From Vulcanimicrobiota bacterium (GTDB lineage Bacteria > Vulcanimicrobiota > Xenobia > Xenobiales > JADMJV01): a DNA stretch of 64,000 nt. The notes below the pieces were generated by a model. It worked only from the letters and a program-made list of their open reading frames with translations, was not told where the DNA came from and ran no database searches. Shown piece after piece: positions 17,366 to 27,872 of this stretch (position 1 is the stretch's first letter; each line of letters starts with the position of its first letter). Position numbers and translations under genes: made by a program. The stretch is taken from contig JAFKGI010000032.1 of NCBI GenBank assembly GCA_017307785.1, positions 31,199 to 95,198 on the forward strand, in the 5' to 3' direction.

Positions 17366-18151
17366 GTGTTTGGTTTTCTCAGTCCGGAAGCGGTCAAGTT
17401 CGTCGACATGCGCGAGGCGCTGCTCACCTTCGTCTGCGCTCGCCCCAAGAAACCAGGTACTGCCAGCAAGGTTCGCTTCGTACTGCCCGGCTGCAAGACG
17501 AAAAAAGTCGACCTGAATCTGCGGATCGTGACCACCCGACCCAGCACTGGAGCCAAAGGCCACATCTGCGTGGGCTTCGTGATTATGTCCGAAGAATATC
17601 TGGGCGAACTGGAAGACCTGCTGCGCAGCTACGCCGAGCGCCCGGACCTGGGCGCGGCCGCCCGCCGCAGCCCCCGGCTCCCCATCAGTCTCAAGACGAT
17701 GGGACGAGAACTGCCCGGCTTCAGCTGCGTGACCGTAGACATCTCGCAGCATGGTTTACGCCTGAACTGCCACGGCCCCATGAATCAGGGGCAGGTGGTC
17801 AACCTGGTTTTGGAATCCGACGTAGCCAGCGTCGACAACATGACCGTGCGCGGACGCGTTGTCTGGTGTCGCGAAAACCGAGAAGTTAAGGGTCACCTGG
17901 TGGGCGTGGAGTTCGTCGACGTTACCCCGGCTCAGGCAGACGCCCTGGAACGCTACAACAAATCGTTGGCGGGTCGCCTGCGCGGCAACGTAATGCATCG
18001 TCAGATCGCGGACGGAGAAATTACCGTGCGACCCGATGGCGCCGAGGAAGAAGCGATCATCAAGCCGCCCTCCCCGGCGGCCGGTGGTGCCCCCCCGCCT
18101 CCGAATTTACCCGGCAAACCGCCGCCTCCCCCACCGCCTCAGCCCAAATAG
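17366..18151 (+). CDS. PilZ-domain protein (probable c-di-GMP receptor) with polyproline tail
   Basis: 261 residues from a GTG. An N-terminal ~95-residue domain (FVCARPKKPG...GFVIMSEEYL) precedes a PilZ domain at ~100-205 with both c-di-GMP motifs: RRSPR (RxxxR) and DISQHG (DxSxxG), followed by GRVVWCREN and GVEFVDV. The two-domain layout resembles YcgR/PilZN-type proteins. The C-terminus ends in ~25 residues of nearly pure Pro with Gly, a likely flexible or SH3-like ligand segment. GGAGG lies 13 nt before the GTG, a little far. It heads the long plus-strand run and is 45 nt before the ABC ATPase gene. Confidence 0.8.
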   Translation: MFGFLSPEAVKFVDMREALLTFVCARPKKPGTASKVRFVLPGCKTKKVDLNLRIVTTRPSTGAKGHICVGFVIMSEEYLGELEDLLRSYAERPDLGAAARRSPRLPISLKTMGRELPGFSCVTVDISQHGLRLNCHGPMNQGQVVNLVLESDVASVDNMTVRGRVVWCRENREVKGHLVGVEFVDVTPAQADALERYNKSLAGRLRGNVMHRQIADGEITVRPDGAEEEAIIKPPSPAAGGAPPPPNLPGKPPPPPPPQPK

Positions 18152-18196
18152 CCGACGCCTAAAGGGATGGCATGGGTGGGAGAGAATCCAGGCCCC

Positions 18197-19356
<1,160 letters not shown>

Positions 19357-19357
<1 letters not shown>

Positions 19358-20490
19358 TGGCGGCAGAAGCCCAACAGCCAGCCTCCTTTGAGGAGCCCCC
19401 GGATTTTTTTGAAGTCGGGTCCGAAGAACCCGGACTGCGCATCTATCTGCGCTACGATCTTTTTCGAGCTTTGGATGAATACGCCGTCAAAGACACCTCC
19501 AGAGAACTGGCCGCGCTGCTGGTCGGACAGGTCCAGGAAGGCGGTCAGGGCAACGGCAATTGCATCGTCGTGGAAGATGCCATCGAAGTAGGAGTCGCCG
19601 ACGAACGCGAGGGACGATTCTCACCAAGAGTCTGGCAACATGCCCGACGAGTGGCACGCACCCGTTACGCCAACAAAGTCATTGTCGGCTGGTATCACAC
19701 CCACCCCGGCACCGGCCTGGACCTCTCCCAGGAAGAGCGAGAAGTCCATAAATCGTTCTTCCCGGAGTCCTGGCAAGTCATGTACGTGGTCGACCCCGTC
19801 AGCCGGGACCGCAATTTCTACCGTAGCCAGGAAGCTCGCCTGACGGGCGTGCGCGGCTTCCGCATCTTCGGCAAGGAGACGGCCGCCCTCCGCGAACGAG
19901 AAAATGCCCCACCACCCGCACCAGCCAGCGCGGCCACCTCTCCCCGCGCCGAGGAGCCCCTGCGCGAGCGCTACCTGGAACGCTCTCTGGAAAAAATTAT
20001 GCGCGGCCAGCGGCGCCCTCCCGTGCGTCCTATAGATCTGGTGATCATCGGCCTGCTCATCGCCAATTTGCTGGCCACTCTGCTGCGTCCCGCACCTACC
20101 GCCAAAGTCGACCTGAGCCCGGTCACAGGTCCGGTGGGTCGGGTAGCCGCCCAGGTGAGCACCCTGGGCAAGCGGCTGGAAAAGCTGGAGCGCCACCTGG
20201 CCGACCTGCAGGTCCTGGACGAGCAGATCAACCAGCCCTCGCCGGACGGTAGCTCCACGCCAGGCGCTTCCGGCACTCCCTCTGTCGGTCAGGCTCCGAC
20301 GGAAGGCTCGAAAGAAATTCGCGAACACCTGGTCAAAGAGGGGGATACTCTCTCCTTGATCGCGGAAAAGTATTACGGCCCGTCCGGCTCCTCCCTGGTG
20401 GGCGCACTGGCCAAATACAACAAGCTGCGCGGGAACGAAATCTTCCCGGGCGACACGTTGAAAATCCCCGCGAAAGACAAACTGCCGTGA
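19357..20490 (+). CDS. MPN/JAB-domain protein with transmembrane segment and C-terminal LysM
   Basis: 377 residues from a GTG overlapping the previous stop by 1 nt. Residues ~25-175 are an MPN (JAMM) domain: Glu in RELAALLVG, the pair H114 and H116 in YHTHPG, and S124 in LSQEE. The usual SxxD aspartate is Glu127, a conservative zinc-ligand change. One membrane segment lies at ~228-243 (IIGLLIANLLATLL). A coiled-coil-like stretch follows, then LysM at ~326-373 (VKEGDTLSLIAEKYYG...GDTLKIP). By topology the MPN part would be cytoplasmic and LysM would bind peptidoglycan outside. It overlaps the NlpC/P60 gene by 4 nt. The combination is unusual; the substrate is unknown. Confidence 0.8.
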
Positions 20491-21362
20491 AAACTTTCGT
20501 CCTCGCCCTGCTCACCGCTGGTTGCGCCTGGGCCCAGTCCCCTAAGAGCTTTATCAAAGTCGAGGTGGCCGATGTGCGCATCTCGCCCCAGGACAATGCC
20601 GAGCAGGTCACCCAGGGACTCTTGGGCGACGAAGTGCAGTTGCTGGAGCAACGCGGCGACTGGTTCAAGGTATTCGTCAAGCCGCAGTATCGGACCGCTC
20701 AGGGCTATCCCGGCTGGCTGCGAAAAGACAGCGTGGTCAAAGAGGCTCCTCAGGCCAGCCCGGCCCAGGTGGTCGTAAGCGTCCCCGAGGTATCGCTGCG
20801 CTCCAAGCCGGAAGCCTCCGCCAAAGTGCTGCAGAAGGCCGGGCTCGGCTCCAGCCTGGCGCTGGCCGGACCTTATCAGAAGGACGGCTGGCTGTCCTTC
20901 TGGGTGCCGGGCGTGAAAGAGCAAGTCTACGCTCCCGCCAAGGATTTCGCCCCCGCCCCCGAGACGCCGGTCACCGACGGACGAGAAATCGTCGAAACGG
21001 CAGCTCAATTGAAAGGCACGCCCTACCTCTGGGGCGGCATGTCCTATAAGGGAATCGACTGCTCCGGCTTCACCTACACGGCCTATCGAGTTCACGGTGT
21101 GACCTTGCCGCGCGACGCCGACCAACAGTTTCAGGTCGGCATTCCGGTCAAGCTCAACGAACTCAAGCCCGGAGATCTGCTCTTTTTCGGAGATAGTGCT
21201 AAAGAAATCACCCACGTGGGGATGTATATGTGGGACGGGAAGTTTATTCACGCCTCCGGCTCTTTAGGTGGAGTCCACATCACCAAGGTGGACCATCCGA
21301 AATATTCGGCCATCTTCCAGGGCGCTCGGCGCATGCTGGGAGCGGAAAAGACTTTGCCCTGA
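20487..21362 (+). CDS. Exported NlpC/P60 peptidoglycan peptidase with two SH3-like domains
   Basis: 291 residues from a GTG in a GTGA overlap. A signal peptide (~1-16, ending AWA) precedes two bacterial SH3-like domains (VADVRISPQ..., VPEVSLRSKP...) and a C-terminal NlpC/P60 domain with C192 in IDCSGFTY, H243 in THVGMYM and a later HAS. Such enzymes cut stem peptides, typically gamma-D-Glu-DAP bonds, in the wall. Translational coupling to the MPN-TM-LysM gene suggests the two act together at the cell wall. Confidence 0.9.
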   Translation: MKTFVLALLTAGCAWAQSPKSFIKVEVADVRISPQDNAEQVTQGLLGDEVQLLEQRGDWFKVFVKPQYRTAQGYPGWLRKDSVVKEAPQASPAQVVVSVPEVSLRSKPEASAKVLQKAGLGSSLALAGPYQKDGWLSFWVPGVKEQVYAPAKDFAPAPETPVTDGREIVETAAQLKGTPYLWGGMSYKGIDCSGFTYTAYRVHGVTLPRDADQQFQVGIPVKLNELKPGDLLFFGDSAKEITHVGMYMWDGKFIHASGSLGGVHITKVDHPKYSAIFQGARRMLGAEKTLP

Positions 21363-21426
21363 AGGCATACCCCGAACCCTCGTTGAACCCCCTGGGCCGA
21401 CTTGCCCACTACGACTGGAGTGCTCG

Positions 21427-21891
21427 ATGAAGCCCACCGTTCCACCGGTTTTTGCAGAAAAGGATCTAAACTACTACCTGCGGATGATCCGCGGCGATTT
21501 TGGCGAGACCGAAGAGGAAGGCCAGATGGCCAAGTCGGTCTCTGCCTCCAAGCAAAAGAACATCGTTCTGGTGCTGAATAGCCAGGGACTCGGACAAGGC
21601 AAACCCGAGCTGTCTCAGCGTTTGATGAAATTCTTCATCCAGGCGCTGGTGCACAATCGAGTCAAGCCGCGAGCCCTGATTCTGCTCAACGAGGCCGTTC
21701 ATCTGGCTGCCGAAGGCTCCCCCCTGATCAACGATCTCGATGTCCTGGTGCAGCAGGGCGTGCGCGTCATGGTCGATGTCATATCGGCGGACGAGTACAA
21801 AGTCGAACAAAATCTCAAAGTAGGCTGCATCGCGGACATGGACAACATCTGTGACTTTCTGCTGACGGCCTGGAAGGTTATCTCTCTGTGA
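21427..21891 (+). CDS. DsrE-like protein related to the YedF C-terminal domain
   Basis: 154 residues from the ATG at 21427; an upstream extension would overlap the previous gene and is not conserved. The core KNIVLVLNSQGLGQGKPEL...LLNEAVHLAAEGSP...CIADMDNICDFLLTAWKVI matches the DsrE-like domain of YedF, which in other bacteria follows a TusA domain. The TusA half with its catalytic cysteine is absent here. YedF is linked to selenium or sulfur trafficking; the role here is uncertain. It ends with a GTGA overlap into the glycosyltransferase gene. Confidence 0.75.
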   Translation: MKPTVPPVFAEKDLNYYLRMIRGDFGETEEEGQMAKSVSASKQKNIVLVLNSQGLGQGKPELSQRLMKFFIQALVHNRVKPRALILLNEAVHLAAEGSPLINDLDVLVQQGVRVMVDVISADEYKVEQNLKVGCIADMDNICDFLLTAWKVISL

Positions 21892-22649
21892 CCCCTAGTG
21901 TGGACATCTCTATCTGCGTTCCGACCTACAAAGAAGCGCAATCTCTCGAAGACCTCTGTATCGCCATTGCCAAAGTCTTTCGCCAGACGTCTATGACCTA
22001 TGAACTGGTCATCGTTGACGACAACAGCCCCGACGGCACCGCCGACCGGGCCCGTGAACTTTCCAAGGACTACCCCATCCAGGTGCTGCAGCGCCCCGGT
22101 AAACTCGGTCTCTCCTCGGCCGTCATCGACGGCTGGAAAATCGCCAAGGGGGAGATCCTGGCCGTGACCGACGCCGACCTCTCGCATGATCCTTCGGTGC
22201 TGCCCACCATGGTTGCCAGCATCCAGCAAGGCGGCTGCGAAGTGGCCGTGGGTAGCCGCTACATCCCCGGCGGCGGCTTCGGGAACTGGCCGCTCAAACG
22301 TCAGATTATCTCTCGCGTGGCCGTCATGATGGGTTCCCTGATCTGTCCGGTGCGCGACGTAACCTCCGGCTTTGTCGCGCTTCGTCGTTCCGTAATCGAC
22401 GGCGTCAAACTCAATCCCATCGGCTTCAAAATCGGCCTGGAACTGCTGGTGCGCGGACGTTATAAGACGTTTTGCGAAATCCCCTTCGTCTTTCAGGACC
22501 GTGAAAAAGGCCAGAGCAAGTTGGGCTTTAAAGAGATCCGCAATTACCTGGTGCAGCTCGGCCAATTGGTGCTCTATACCATCCGCACCCGTCCACGCCG
22601 CCAGCGCCTGGCCCCGACCATCGTTTCCGTGGAAGGCGTTCGTAAGTGA
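21888..22649 (+). CDS. GT2 glycosyltransferase, polyprenyl-phosphate mannose/glucose synthase-like (DPM1 type)
   Basis: 253 residues from a GTG. The GT-A motifs are clear: ICVPTYKEAQSLEDL, VDDNSPDGT, DADLSHDP and SGFVALRRSVID. It matches Dpm1-type synthases that transfer a sugar from GDP-mannose or UDP-glucose to polyprenyl phosphate at the membrane. There is no C-terminal transmembrane GtrA part. The gene has 4-nt overlaps on both sides (GTGA). Confidence 0.85.
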   Translation: MTPSVDISICVPTYKEAQSLEDLCIAIAKVFRQTSMTYELVIVDDNSPDGTADRARELSKDYPIQVLQRPGKLGLSSAVIDGWKIAKGEILAVTDADLSHDPSVLPTMVASIQQGGCEVAVGSRYIPGGGFGNWPLKRQIISRVAVMMGSLICPVRDVTSGFVALRRSVIDGVKLNPIGFKIGLELLVRGRYKTFCEIPFVFQDREKGQSKLGFKEIRNYLVQLGQLVLYTIRTRPRRQRLAPTIVSVEGVRK

Positions 22650-23629
22650 AAGCCGTCTGGATCAGCCTGCTTATTCTGCTGATTCCCGCGCTGACGTGGG
22701 CGGATGAAGAGGCTGACCGCATTCAGGCCATCAAAATCGGCAGGCGCTCGGTGGTCTCCCTGCGCGTCTACCGCAACAACTCCAACAGACCGGGAGTCGG
22801 CTCCGGCATCATCCTCCGTTCGGACGGCTTCATCCTGACCAATTCCCACGTCGTCGAAGGCGCCAAGGTGGTGCGCGTCGGACTGCCCGGCGGCAAGCAG
22901 TACAACGGACGCATTTGGAAAGAAGCTCCCGATAAAGATCTGGCCCTGGTCAAGATCGAAGCCACCGGACTGCCGGTGGCTCGTATCGGTAACTCGGACC
23001 GCATCGAGCTCGGACAGGACGTGATCGCCATCGGCGATCCGCTGGGCTTCTCGGGCACCGTGACCCGCGGCATCGTGGGCGGCCTGAGTCGCGACATCAA
23101 AGTGGGTCAGGTGCAATACCCGGCCATGATTCAGACGGATGCCGCCATCAACCCCGGCTCCTCGGGCGGCGCTCTGATCAATCTTTCCGGCGAAGTGCTC
23201 GGCGTCAACACCCTGATATACAACGGTCCCAATGGAACTCGCCCCTCGCAAGGCCTGGGCTTTGCCATCCCCATCACCCACGCCGTCAGCGTGGCCAAGA
23301 CGCTGGTCGCCCAACGTCCCGTGAGCAGCGGAAAACCCTGGCTGGGTCTGATCGGCGACAACCTCAGCCCCGAACTATCGGTGGCCCACAACATCCCGGC
23401 CAAGCGCGGGGTCATGGTGCGGTCCATGGTGCCGGGCAGCCCGGCCGACCAGGCCGGCATGCGGGTCGGCGACACCATCGTGCAGTGCGATGCCAAGAGC
23501 GTGCTCAGCGTAACCGACTTCCTCAGCCAGATCGCCGCCCACAAGCCCGGAGACACCGTGGAACTGGGCATTTGGCGCCGTGGCAAAAAAACCAGCGTCA
23601 AGGTGACGCTCGACGTGGCGGGCCAGTAA
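22646..23629 (+). CDS. Exported HtrA/DegP-type serine protease with one PDZ domain
   Basis: 327 residues from a GTG. A signal peptide (~1-19, ending TWA) precedes a trypsin-like domain with the triad H68 (TNSHVVEG), D98 (DKDLALV) and S173 (NPGSSGGAL), then one PDZ domain (GVMVRSMVPGSPADQAGMRVGD). It should degrade or refold damaged envelope proteins. It overlaps the GT2 gene by 4 nt and is followed after 1 nt by an unknown gene. Confidence 0.9.
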   Translation: MKAVWISLLILLIPALTWADEEADRIQAIKIGRRSVVSLRVYRNNSNRPGVGSGIILRSDGFILTNSHVVEGAKVVRVGLPGGKQYNGRIWKEAPDKDLALVKIEATGLPVARIGNSDRIELGQDVIAIGDPLGFSGTVTRGIVGGLSRDIKVGQVQYPAMIQTDAAINPGSSGGALINLSGEVLGVNTLIYNGPNGTRPSQGLGFAIPITHAVSVAKTLVAQRPVSSGKPWLGLIGDNLSPELSVAHNIPAKRGVMVRSMVPGSPADQAGMRVGDTIVQCDAKSVLSVTDFLSQIAAHKPGDTVELGIWRRGKKTSVKVTLDVAGQ

Positions 23630-23630
23630 G

Positions 23631-24488
23631 ATGGCCGGCAGCAACGGCGTTCACCCCGTTCACACCGGTCCGGTTCCGGCTGGCGCGGTTCTCCACGCGG
23701 TCGTGCTTTTGCCCGACGGCGAACATCGCGTGGCTCAATATTTGGCCGCCCTCCCCACGCGCACTCCCGGGCTGACGGCAGGTCCTTGGACCGCGCTGGA
23801 AAGACCCCGACCCTGCACCTGGTGCGATCTGGAAGGCGACGGCTGGAGCTTTCGCCTGGTCTTCGACCCTCAAGGCGTAGCCCCAGGGGAGGCTTTGGAG
23901 GCCGTTTCGGCCGGCAACCCCAGCGACGAATGCAAGATGGACCTGGACGAACATCAGGCCGCCTGCCTGATTTTCCTGACCAAATTCCCCGAAGACACCC
24001 CGGCTTGGGGTCGCTTTGTGGCTCTGTGCCGGGTCGCCTGGGCCTGGGTCGACGCCGGCGCTTCCCTGCTGGCTCTGCCGGAAGCTCAATTGTTGCTGCC
24101 CAGGCGCCTGCTGATGAGCACCGAACCCGAGGCCCTGACTCCAGACCTGAGCTACCTTTTCCTGACCAACGGCGTGGCCGAGATCGAAGAAAAGGGCGAG
24201 GAGCGCAAACTCTGGCTGCGCACCTGGGGCATGGGCCAATTTGGCCTGCCCGACCTGGCCGCCAGCCTGCCCAGCCGCAAAGGCGAGGAAGAGCGCCTGG
24301 AAAAAGACCTGGAAAGCCTGAGACTGCTTTTCGAGACGCTGCCCCCCGCCATGATTCGCGAGGGCGGTGTTCTGCCCGTAGGCGGCACCGTGCAGGTCGG
24401 CGAGCGGACCTGGACGGCTATCGGCGAGCCCGGCTCGGTGGACTACGCTTTCCTGCGTAGCCGCTGCGGCGTTCAACTATTTGTCTGA
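23631..24488 (+). CDS. Conserved-looking protein of unknown function
   Basis: 285 residues, ATG start 1 nt after the HtrA stop. It is acidic and Trp/Leu-rich, with no signal peptide or membrane segment. Recognisable blocks are GAVLHAVVLLPDGEHRV near the start, a central FLTKFPEDTPAWGRFVAL, and LRTWGMGQFGLPDL. It faintly recalls DUF4261-type proteins, but I would not assign it. It sits in a tightly packed operon and overlaps the next gene by 8 nt. Confidence 0.6.
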   Translation: MAGSNGVHPVHTGPVPAGAVLHAVVLLPDGEHRVAQYLAALPTRTPGLTAGPWTALERPRPCTWCDLEGDGWSFRLVFDPQGVAPGEALEAVSAGNPSDECKMDLDEHQAACLIFLTKFPEDTPAWGRFVALCRVAWAWVDAGASLLALPEAQLLLPRRLLMSTEPEALTPDLSYLFLTNGVAEIEEKGEERKLWLRTWGMGQFGLPDLAASLPSRKGEEERLEKDLESLRLLFETLPPAMIREGGVLPVGGTVQVGERTWTAIGEPGSVDYAFLRSRCGVQLFV

Positions 24489-24918
24489 ACTCCGCCATCG
24501 GCTGGAGCAGCAACTGGGATTCGCCCTGCGCGAGAGCACCCGCCCCGATTTAGCGGATTTTGTCGGCCCCGGCCTCTACAATGTGCGCGTCCTGGACGCG
24601 GACTTGCTGGCTCTGGGCTGCCTGGGCTCACAACAGCGTGCCGGCATGGCGGCACGGCTCTCTCAAAGTTTGGCCGCCCGGGCTGTGCAGGTCGACGACT
24701 TTCGCCCCCTCTGGTTGAACCTGGAGAGCGTGCTGCATCACGGGCCCGACCAACGCCTCGGCCGACTGGCTTTGGATAAGGCCTGGCAGGGCCTGAACCG
24801 CATCTGGGAAAGGGAACCTCTGGCCGGTCGGGAGCAAGCCAGCCAGGGCTACCCGCGCCTGGCCCAGTGGGCCCTATTGGCCGGAGGATTGGAAAACGCG
24901 TGCAAGAGCTCAGCCTAG
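24481..24918 (+). CDS. Small unknown protein (TTG start)
   Basis: 145 residues from a TTG that overlaps the previous gene by 8 nt; no better start is visible. It is soluble, Leu/Ala-rich and mainly helical (RHRLEQQLGFALREST, LNLESVLHHGPDQRLGRLAL). No known motif is seen. The codon pattern matches the neighbours, which supports real coding. Its end overlaps the hexokinase start. Confidence 0.5.
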   Translation: MSELRHRLEQQLGFALRESTRPDLADFVGPGLYNVRVLDADLLALGCLGSQQRAGMAARLSQSLAARAVQVDDFRPLWLNLESVLHHGPDQRLGRLALDKAWQGLNRIWEREPLAGREQASQGYPRLAQWALLAGGLENACKSSA

Positions 24919-26024
24919 AACAACTCAAGGACATCCGCGCGGCCCTGGGGCAGCGCATCGAGGAAGGCCTGGCCGCCGAAGGCCAGCAGGTGGCCTGCCT
25001 GCCCGCCTATCTGGCCCAACCGCAGGCGGGCCTGAAGGGCGAAGCCCTGGTGGTGGATGCCGGCGGCACCAATGTGCGCGCCGCCTGGGTAAAACTGGAG
25101 GGTGGAGCCGAAGTGGTCCGGGGACCCCTGACGGGCATCCTGCCCGACGGGCGCACTCGCCCGGTCCACGCGCCAGAGTTCTTCGGGTATCAGTCGGACC
25201 TGTTAAACCAGTTGGGTGCCCCCGCCAATCTGCCGCTGGGCTACTGCTTCTCTTATGCTGCCCGAGTGGAACCCAGCGGAGACGCACGCCTGCTTCACTG
25301 GACCAAGGGCATCAAGGTCACCGGTGTGGTGGGCGAACTGGTCGGTGCCGGCTTGCGCTCCGCCTACGGTCGGCCGGGCGTCGTCAAAGTCTTGAACGAC
25401 ACGGTGGCAGCCCTTCTGGGTGGAGCCATTTTCGCAGGTCCCGAATACACCCAACACATCGGACTGATCGTGGGCACCGGCAACAATATGGCCGCCTTCC
25501 TGCCCTCCTCCAAGGTTACGAAATTGGACAGCAGCTGGGACGGCCCCATCGCCATCAATCTGGAATCGGGCAACTTCCACCCGCCTCACCTGGACGCGGT
25601 GGACGACACGATCGACTCCATCAGCGACAATCCCGGCAAGCAGCGCTACGAGAAGGCTGTGTCGGGCTTCTACTTGCCGCAACTGCTGCAGTGTCTGTGC
25701 CCTCATTTGCGATTGCCGGAGGGAGCCAGCTCCAAGGAGGTGGTGGAGTGGGCCGACAAGCCCGGTCAGGAGCCGCCGTCCCTGGCCGCACGCTGGCTGC
25801 TGAACCGGTCCGCCGACATGGTCGCCGCCGGCCTGGCGGCGGTAGCCGACCATCTTGGGGAAGGTAACCTGGCCATCCAGGCCGAGGGCGGCCTGTTCTG
25901 GAAGGCGACCGGCTACCGAGATCGCGTGCAGTCCACGCTGGAAAAACTCATCACGCGAAAATTCGCCATCATTCGGGGCGACGAGGTCAACCTGGTAGGG
26001 GCGGCTGCCGCCGCGCTGGCCTGA
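24900..26024 (+). CDS. Hexokinase of the eukaryote-like hexokinase family
   Basis: 374 residues from the GTG at 24900, preceded by GGAGG (24883-24887); an ATG at 24867 lies deeper inside the previous gene. Actin-fold ATPase motifs: VVDAGGTNVRAAWVKL (phosphate 1), YCFSYAARVEPSGDARLLHWTKG (split here; sugar-binding loop), VLNDTVAALLGG (catalytic Asp region) and IGLIVGTGNN (adenosine). It resembles the hexokinase_1/2 family rather than bacterial GlcK or ROK kinases. It phosphorylates glucose or related hexoses in the cytoplasm. The moaD-moaE fusion begins 2 nt later. Confidence 0.8.
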   Translation: MQELSLEQLKDIRAALGQRIEEGLAAEGQQVACLPAYLAQPQAGLKGEALVVDAGGTNVRAAWVKLEGGAEVVRGPLTGILPDGRTRPVHAPEFFGYQSDLLNQLGAPANLPLGYCFSYAARVEPSGDARLLHWTKGIKVTGVVGELVGAGLRSAYGRPGVVKVLNDTVAALLGGAIFAGPEYTQHIGLIVGTGNNMAAFLPSSKVTKLDSSWDGPIAINLESGNFHPPHLDAVDDTIDSISDNPGKQRYEKAVSGFYLPQLLQCLCPHLRLPEGASSKEVVEWADKPGQEPPSLAARWLLNRSADMVAAGLAAVADHLGEGNLAIQAEGGLFWKATGYRDRVQSTLEKLITRKFAIIRGDEVNLVGAAAAALA

Positions 26025-26026
26025 CC

Positions 26027-26707
26027 ATGGCAAAACTCTTTTATTTTGCCAGCCTGTCCGAGGCAATGGGCTGCCGCGAGGAAACCTTGAGCGTCGACCC
26101 GGCCTGGACGGTCGGCCAACTGCTCGACTCTCTGGAAGAGCGTGCCTCCGCCCTCAAGGCCATGCGAGGGCGCTACCGAGTTGCGGTCGATCAACAAATG
26201 GTCGCCTCGGAAGAGGTTGTGATTGGACCGGCCCAGGAGATCGCCCTCATTCCACCGGTCAGCGGGGGTGGCGGCGCCTGGGTCCGCCTGGATCACGAAC
26301 CCATCGTCAGCGACCAGGTGCTGGAGGCGGTCCGTCGACCCGACTGCGGGGCGGTGCTGCTGTTTCTGGGCTGCGTTCGGGACTCGTTCCAAGGCGAGGT
26401 GGTAGAGCGCATCGACTATAGCGCCTACGAATCCATGGCTCTGTCGGAACTGAAAAGCCTGGCCGAAGAATCGCTGGGCCGCCTGGGTGAGCCGGGAGCA
26501 GTGGCCGTCTGGCACCGACTCGGTCCGGTGGCAGCCGGCGAGCCGAGCGTCGCGGTCGGGGTGGCCAGCCCTCACCGCAAGCCGGCCTTTGAAGAAGGCC
26601 AGTGGCTCATCGACACCCTGAAAGCCCGCGTGCCTATCTGGAAGAAGGAAATCGGTCCGGGTGGGGCGGTCTGGATCGAAGGAGACGCCCGCGTCCCCAG
26701 CGCTTGA
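26027..26707 (+). CDS. moaX: MoaD-MoaE fusion, molybdopterin synthase
   Basis: 226 residues. The first ~83 are MoaD (ubiquitin-like sulfur carrier) ending in PPVSGG, where free MoaD would terminate. The chain then runs straight into MoaE: VLLFLGCVRDS, AYESMALSELKSL, HRLGPVAAGEPSVAVGVASP and the catalytic lysines in LKARVPIWKKE. Molybdopterin synthase inserts two sulfurs into cyclic pyranopterin monophosphate. MoaX-type fusions in mycobacteria are cleaved after the di-Gly; the same processing is plausible here. It is part of the hexokinase operon, while moaC and a moeA-like gene lie at 35.7-38.2 kb. Confidence 0.9.
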   Translation: MAKLFYFASLSEAMGCREETLSVDPAWTVGQLLDSLEERASALKAMRGRYRVAVDQQMVASEEVVIGPAQEIALIPPVSGGGGAWVRLDHEPIVSDQVLEAVRRPDCGAVLLFLGCVRDSFQGEVVERIDYSAYESMALSELKSLAEESLGRLGEPGAVAVWHRLGPVAAGEPSVAVGVASPHRKPAFEEGQWLIDTLKARVPIWKKEIGPGGAVWIEGDARVPSA

Positions 26708-26750
26708 AGTCAGAAGGATCCTTCGCTGATTTCGCGCAGACATCCGGCCG

Positions 26751-27863
26751 GTGAGTCAAGAGGTAGAAGAGCTTAAAAGTAAACTGGCGAAAGTCCAGCT
26801 CGAGTTAGACAACAGTCAGGCGGAGAGACGCCGGCTGGGCCAATTGCTGCAGCAGCAGCCTGACCTGAAACGCCTGGACGAGACTCAGGCTTTGCTCCAA
26901 GCGGCCGAGGTCGCTCGCCAGGCGGGCGAGGAGCGCAATCTCGAACTGGTTCGACTGCTTTCTCAAGCCTCGGAGCGCCAGCAGCAGTTGGAGCAAGACC
27001 TGCTCGAGCAGCATCGCCAGACCCATGCTCAGCTCGAGGAACTGCAGACCACTCTGGTCACCCTGCAAGGGGAACGCGACGAGCTTTTCGAGCGGCTCTC
27101 CGAACAAATGCAGCCGAACAATTCAGAGATCGCGCAGAAGCTGCACGCGCAATTGAAGACCCTCCACCAGACCAGCAAGGAAAAGCTGGAGGGCCTGGGC
27201 GAGGAGCTCAAGCGTCGCCACAAGCTCTGGGAACGAGAAACGCACCATCGCCAGGAGCTGGAGAGCAGTTTTGATACCCAGACGAAGATCTTTCAGCGCG
27301 AGATTCAGGAACTAAAAAAGTCTCTGGGAGAAGCCCAGAGCGACCTGGCGGACCACGAATTCGCTCTGGAAACCAACGAAGACCAGCTCAACTGGCTGGA
27401 AAACGAAGTGGAAGAGCGCGAAGAGATCATCGAAAGCCTGCGCCATCAGGTCGCTCAGTATTTGGACAAACTGCGCAAGGCGCAGAGCAAACTGACGGAG
27501 GCCGGCCAGGCTCTGCAGCACCGCAACAGCATGCTCAAGCAGTTCCAAGAACAGCGCTTGATGCTTGCCAGTCAATGCCGCGCCTGGGAAGCCAGCTTCA
27601 ACAACGCGGAGGCCGCTCGTGGCGACCTGCAAACTCAGGTCGGCAAGCTCAAGGAACGAGTGGACGAGTTGGAGTGGGAGCTCGACGAGACGCGCGTCTC
27701 GCTGGAAGACTCACAACATCAGGTGGCAAGCCTCCAAGACCAGGTCTTTTCCCAACTACCAAAGGCCCACAAGCTTCTGAGAGAGGCTCAGGCCCGTGTT
27801 GAAGAGCTTGAGCGCTCGTTGGAAGAGACGGTCGCCGATATGCCGGCCGTTCACGAAAAATAA
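26751..27863 (+). CDS. Long coiled-coil protein, unknown
   Basis: 370 residues from a GTG (SQEVEELKSKLAKVQLEL onward). Nearly the whole chain is a Glu/Gln/Leu-rich heptad pattern with no proline breaks, so it is a long cytoplasmic coiled coil without membrane segment or enzymatic motif. No good ribosome site is seen, so the start is uncertain. It lies 43 nt after the moaX stop and is followed by the consensus CRP-type palindrome of the next coiled-coil gene. Confidence 0.65.
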   Translation: MSQEVEELKSKLAKVQLELDNSQAERRRLGQLLQQQPDLKRLDETQALLQAAEVARQAGEERNLELVRLLSQASERQQQLEQDLLEQHRQTHAQLEELQTTLVTLQGERDELFERLSEQMQPNNSEIAQKLHAQLKTLHQTSKEKLEGLGEELKRRHKLWERETHHRQELESSFDTQTKIFQREIQELKKSLGEAQSDLADHEFALETNEDQLNWLENEVEEREEIIESLRHQVAQYLDKLRKAQSKLTEAGQALQHRNSMLKQFQEQRLMLASQCRAWEASFNNAEAARGDLQTQVGKLKERVDELEWELDETRVSLEDSQHQVASLQDQVFSQLPKAHKLLREAQARVEELERSLEETVADMPAVHEK

Positions 27864-27872
27864 TTTTGTAAC

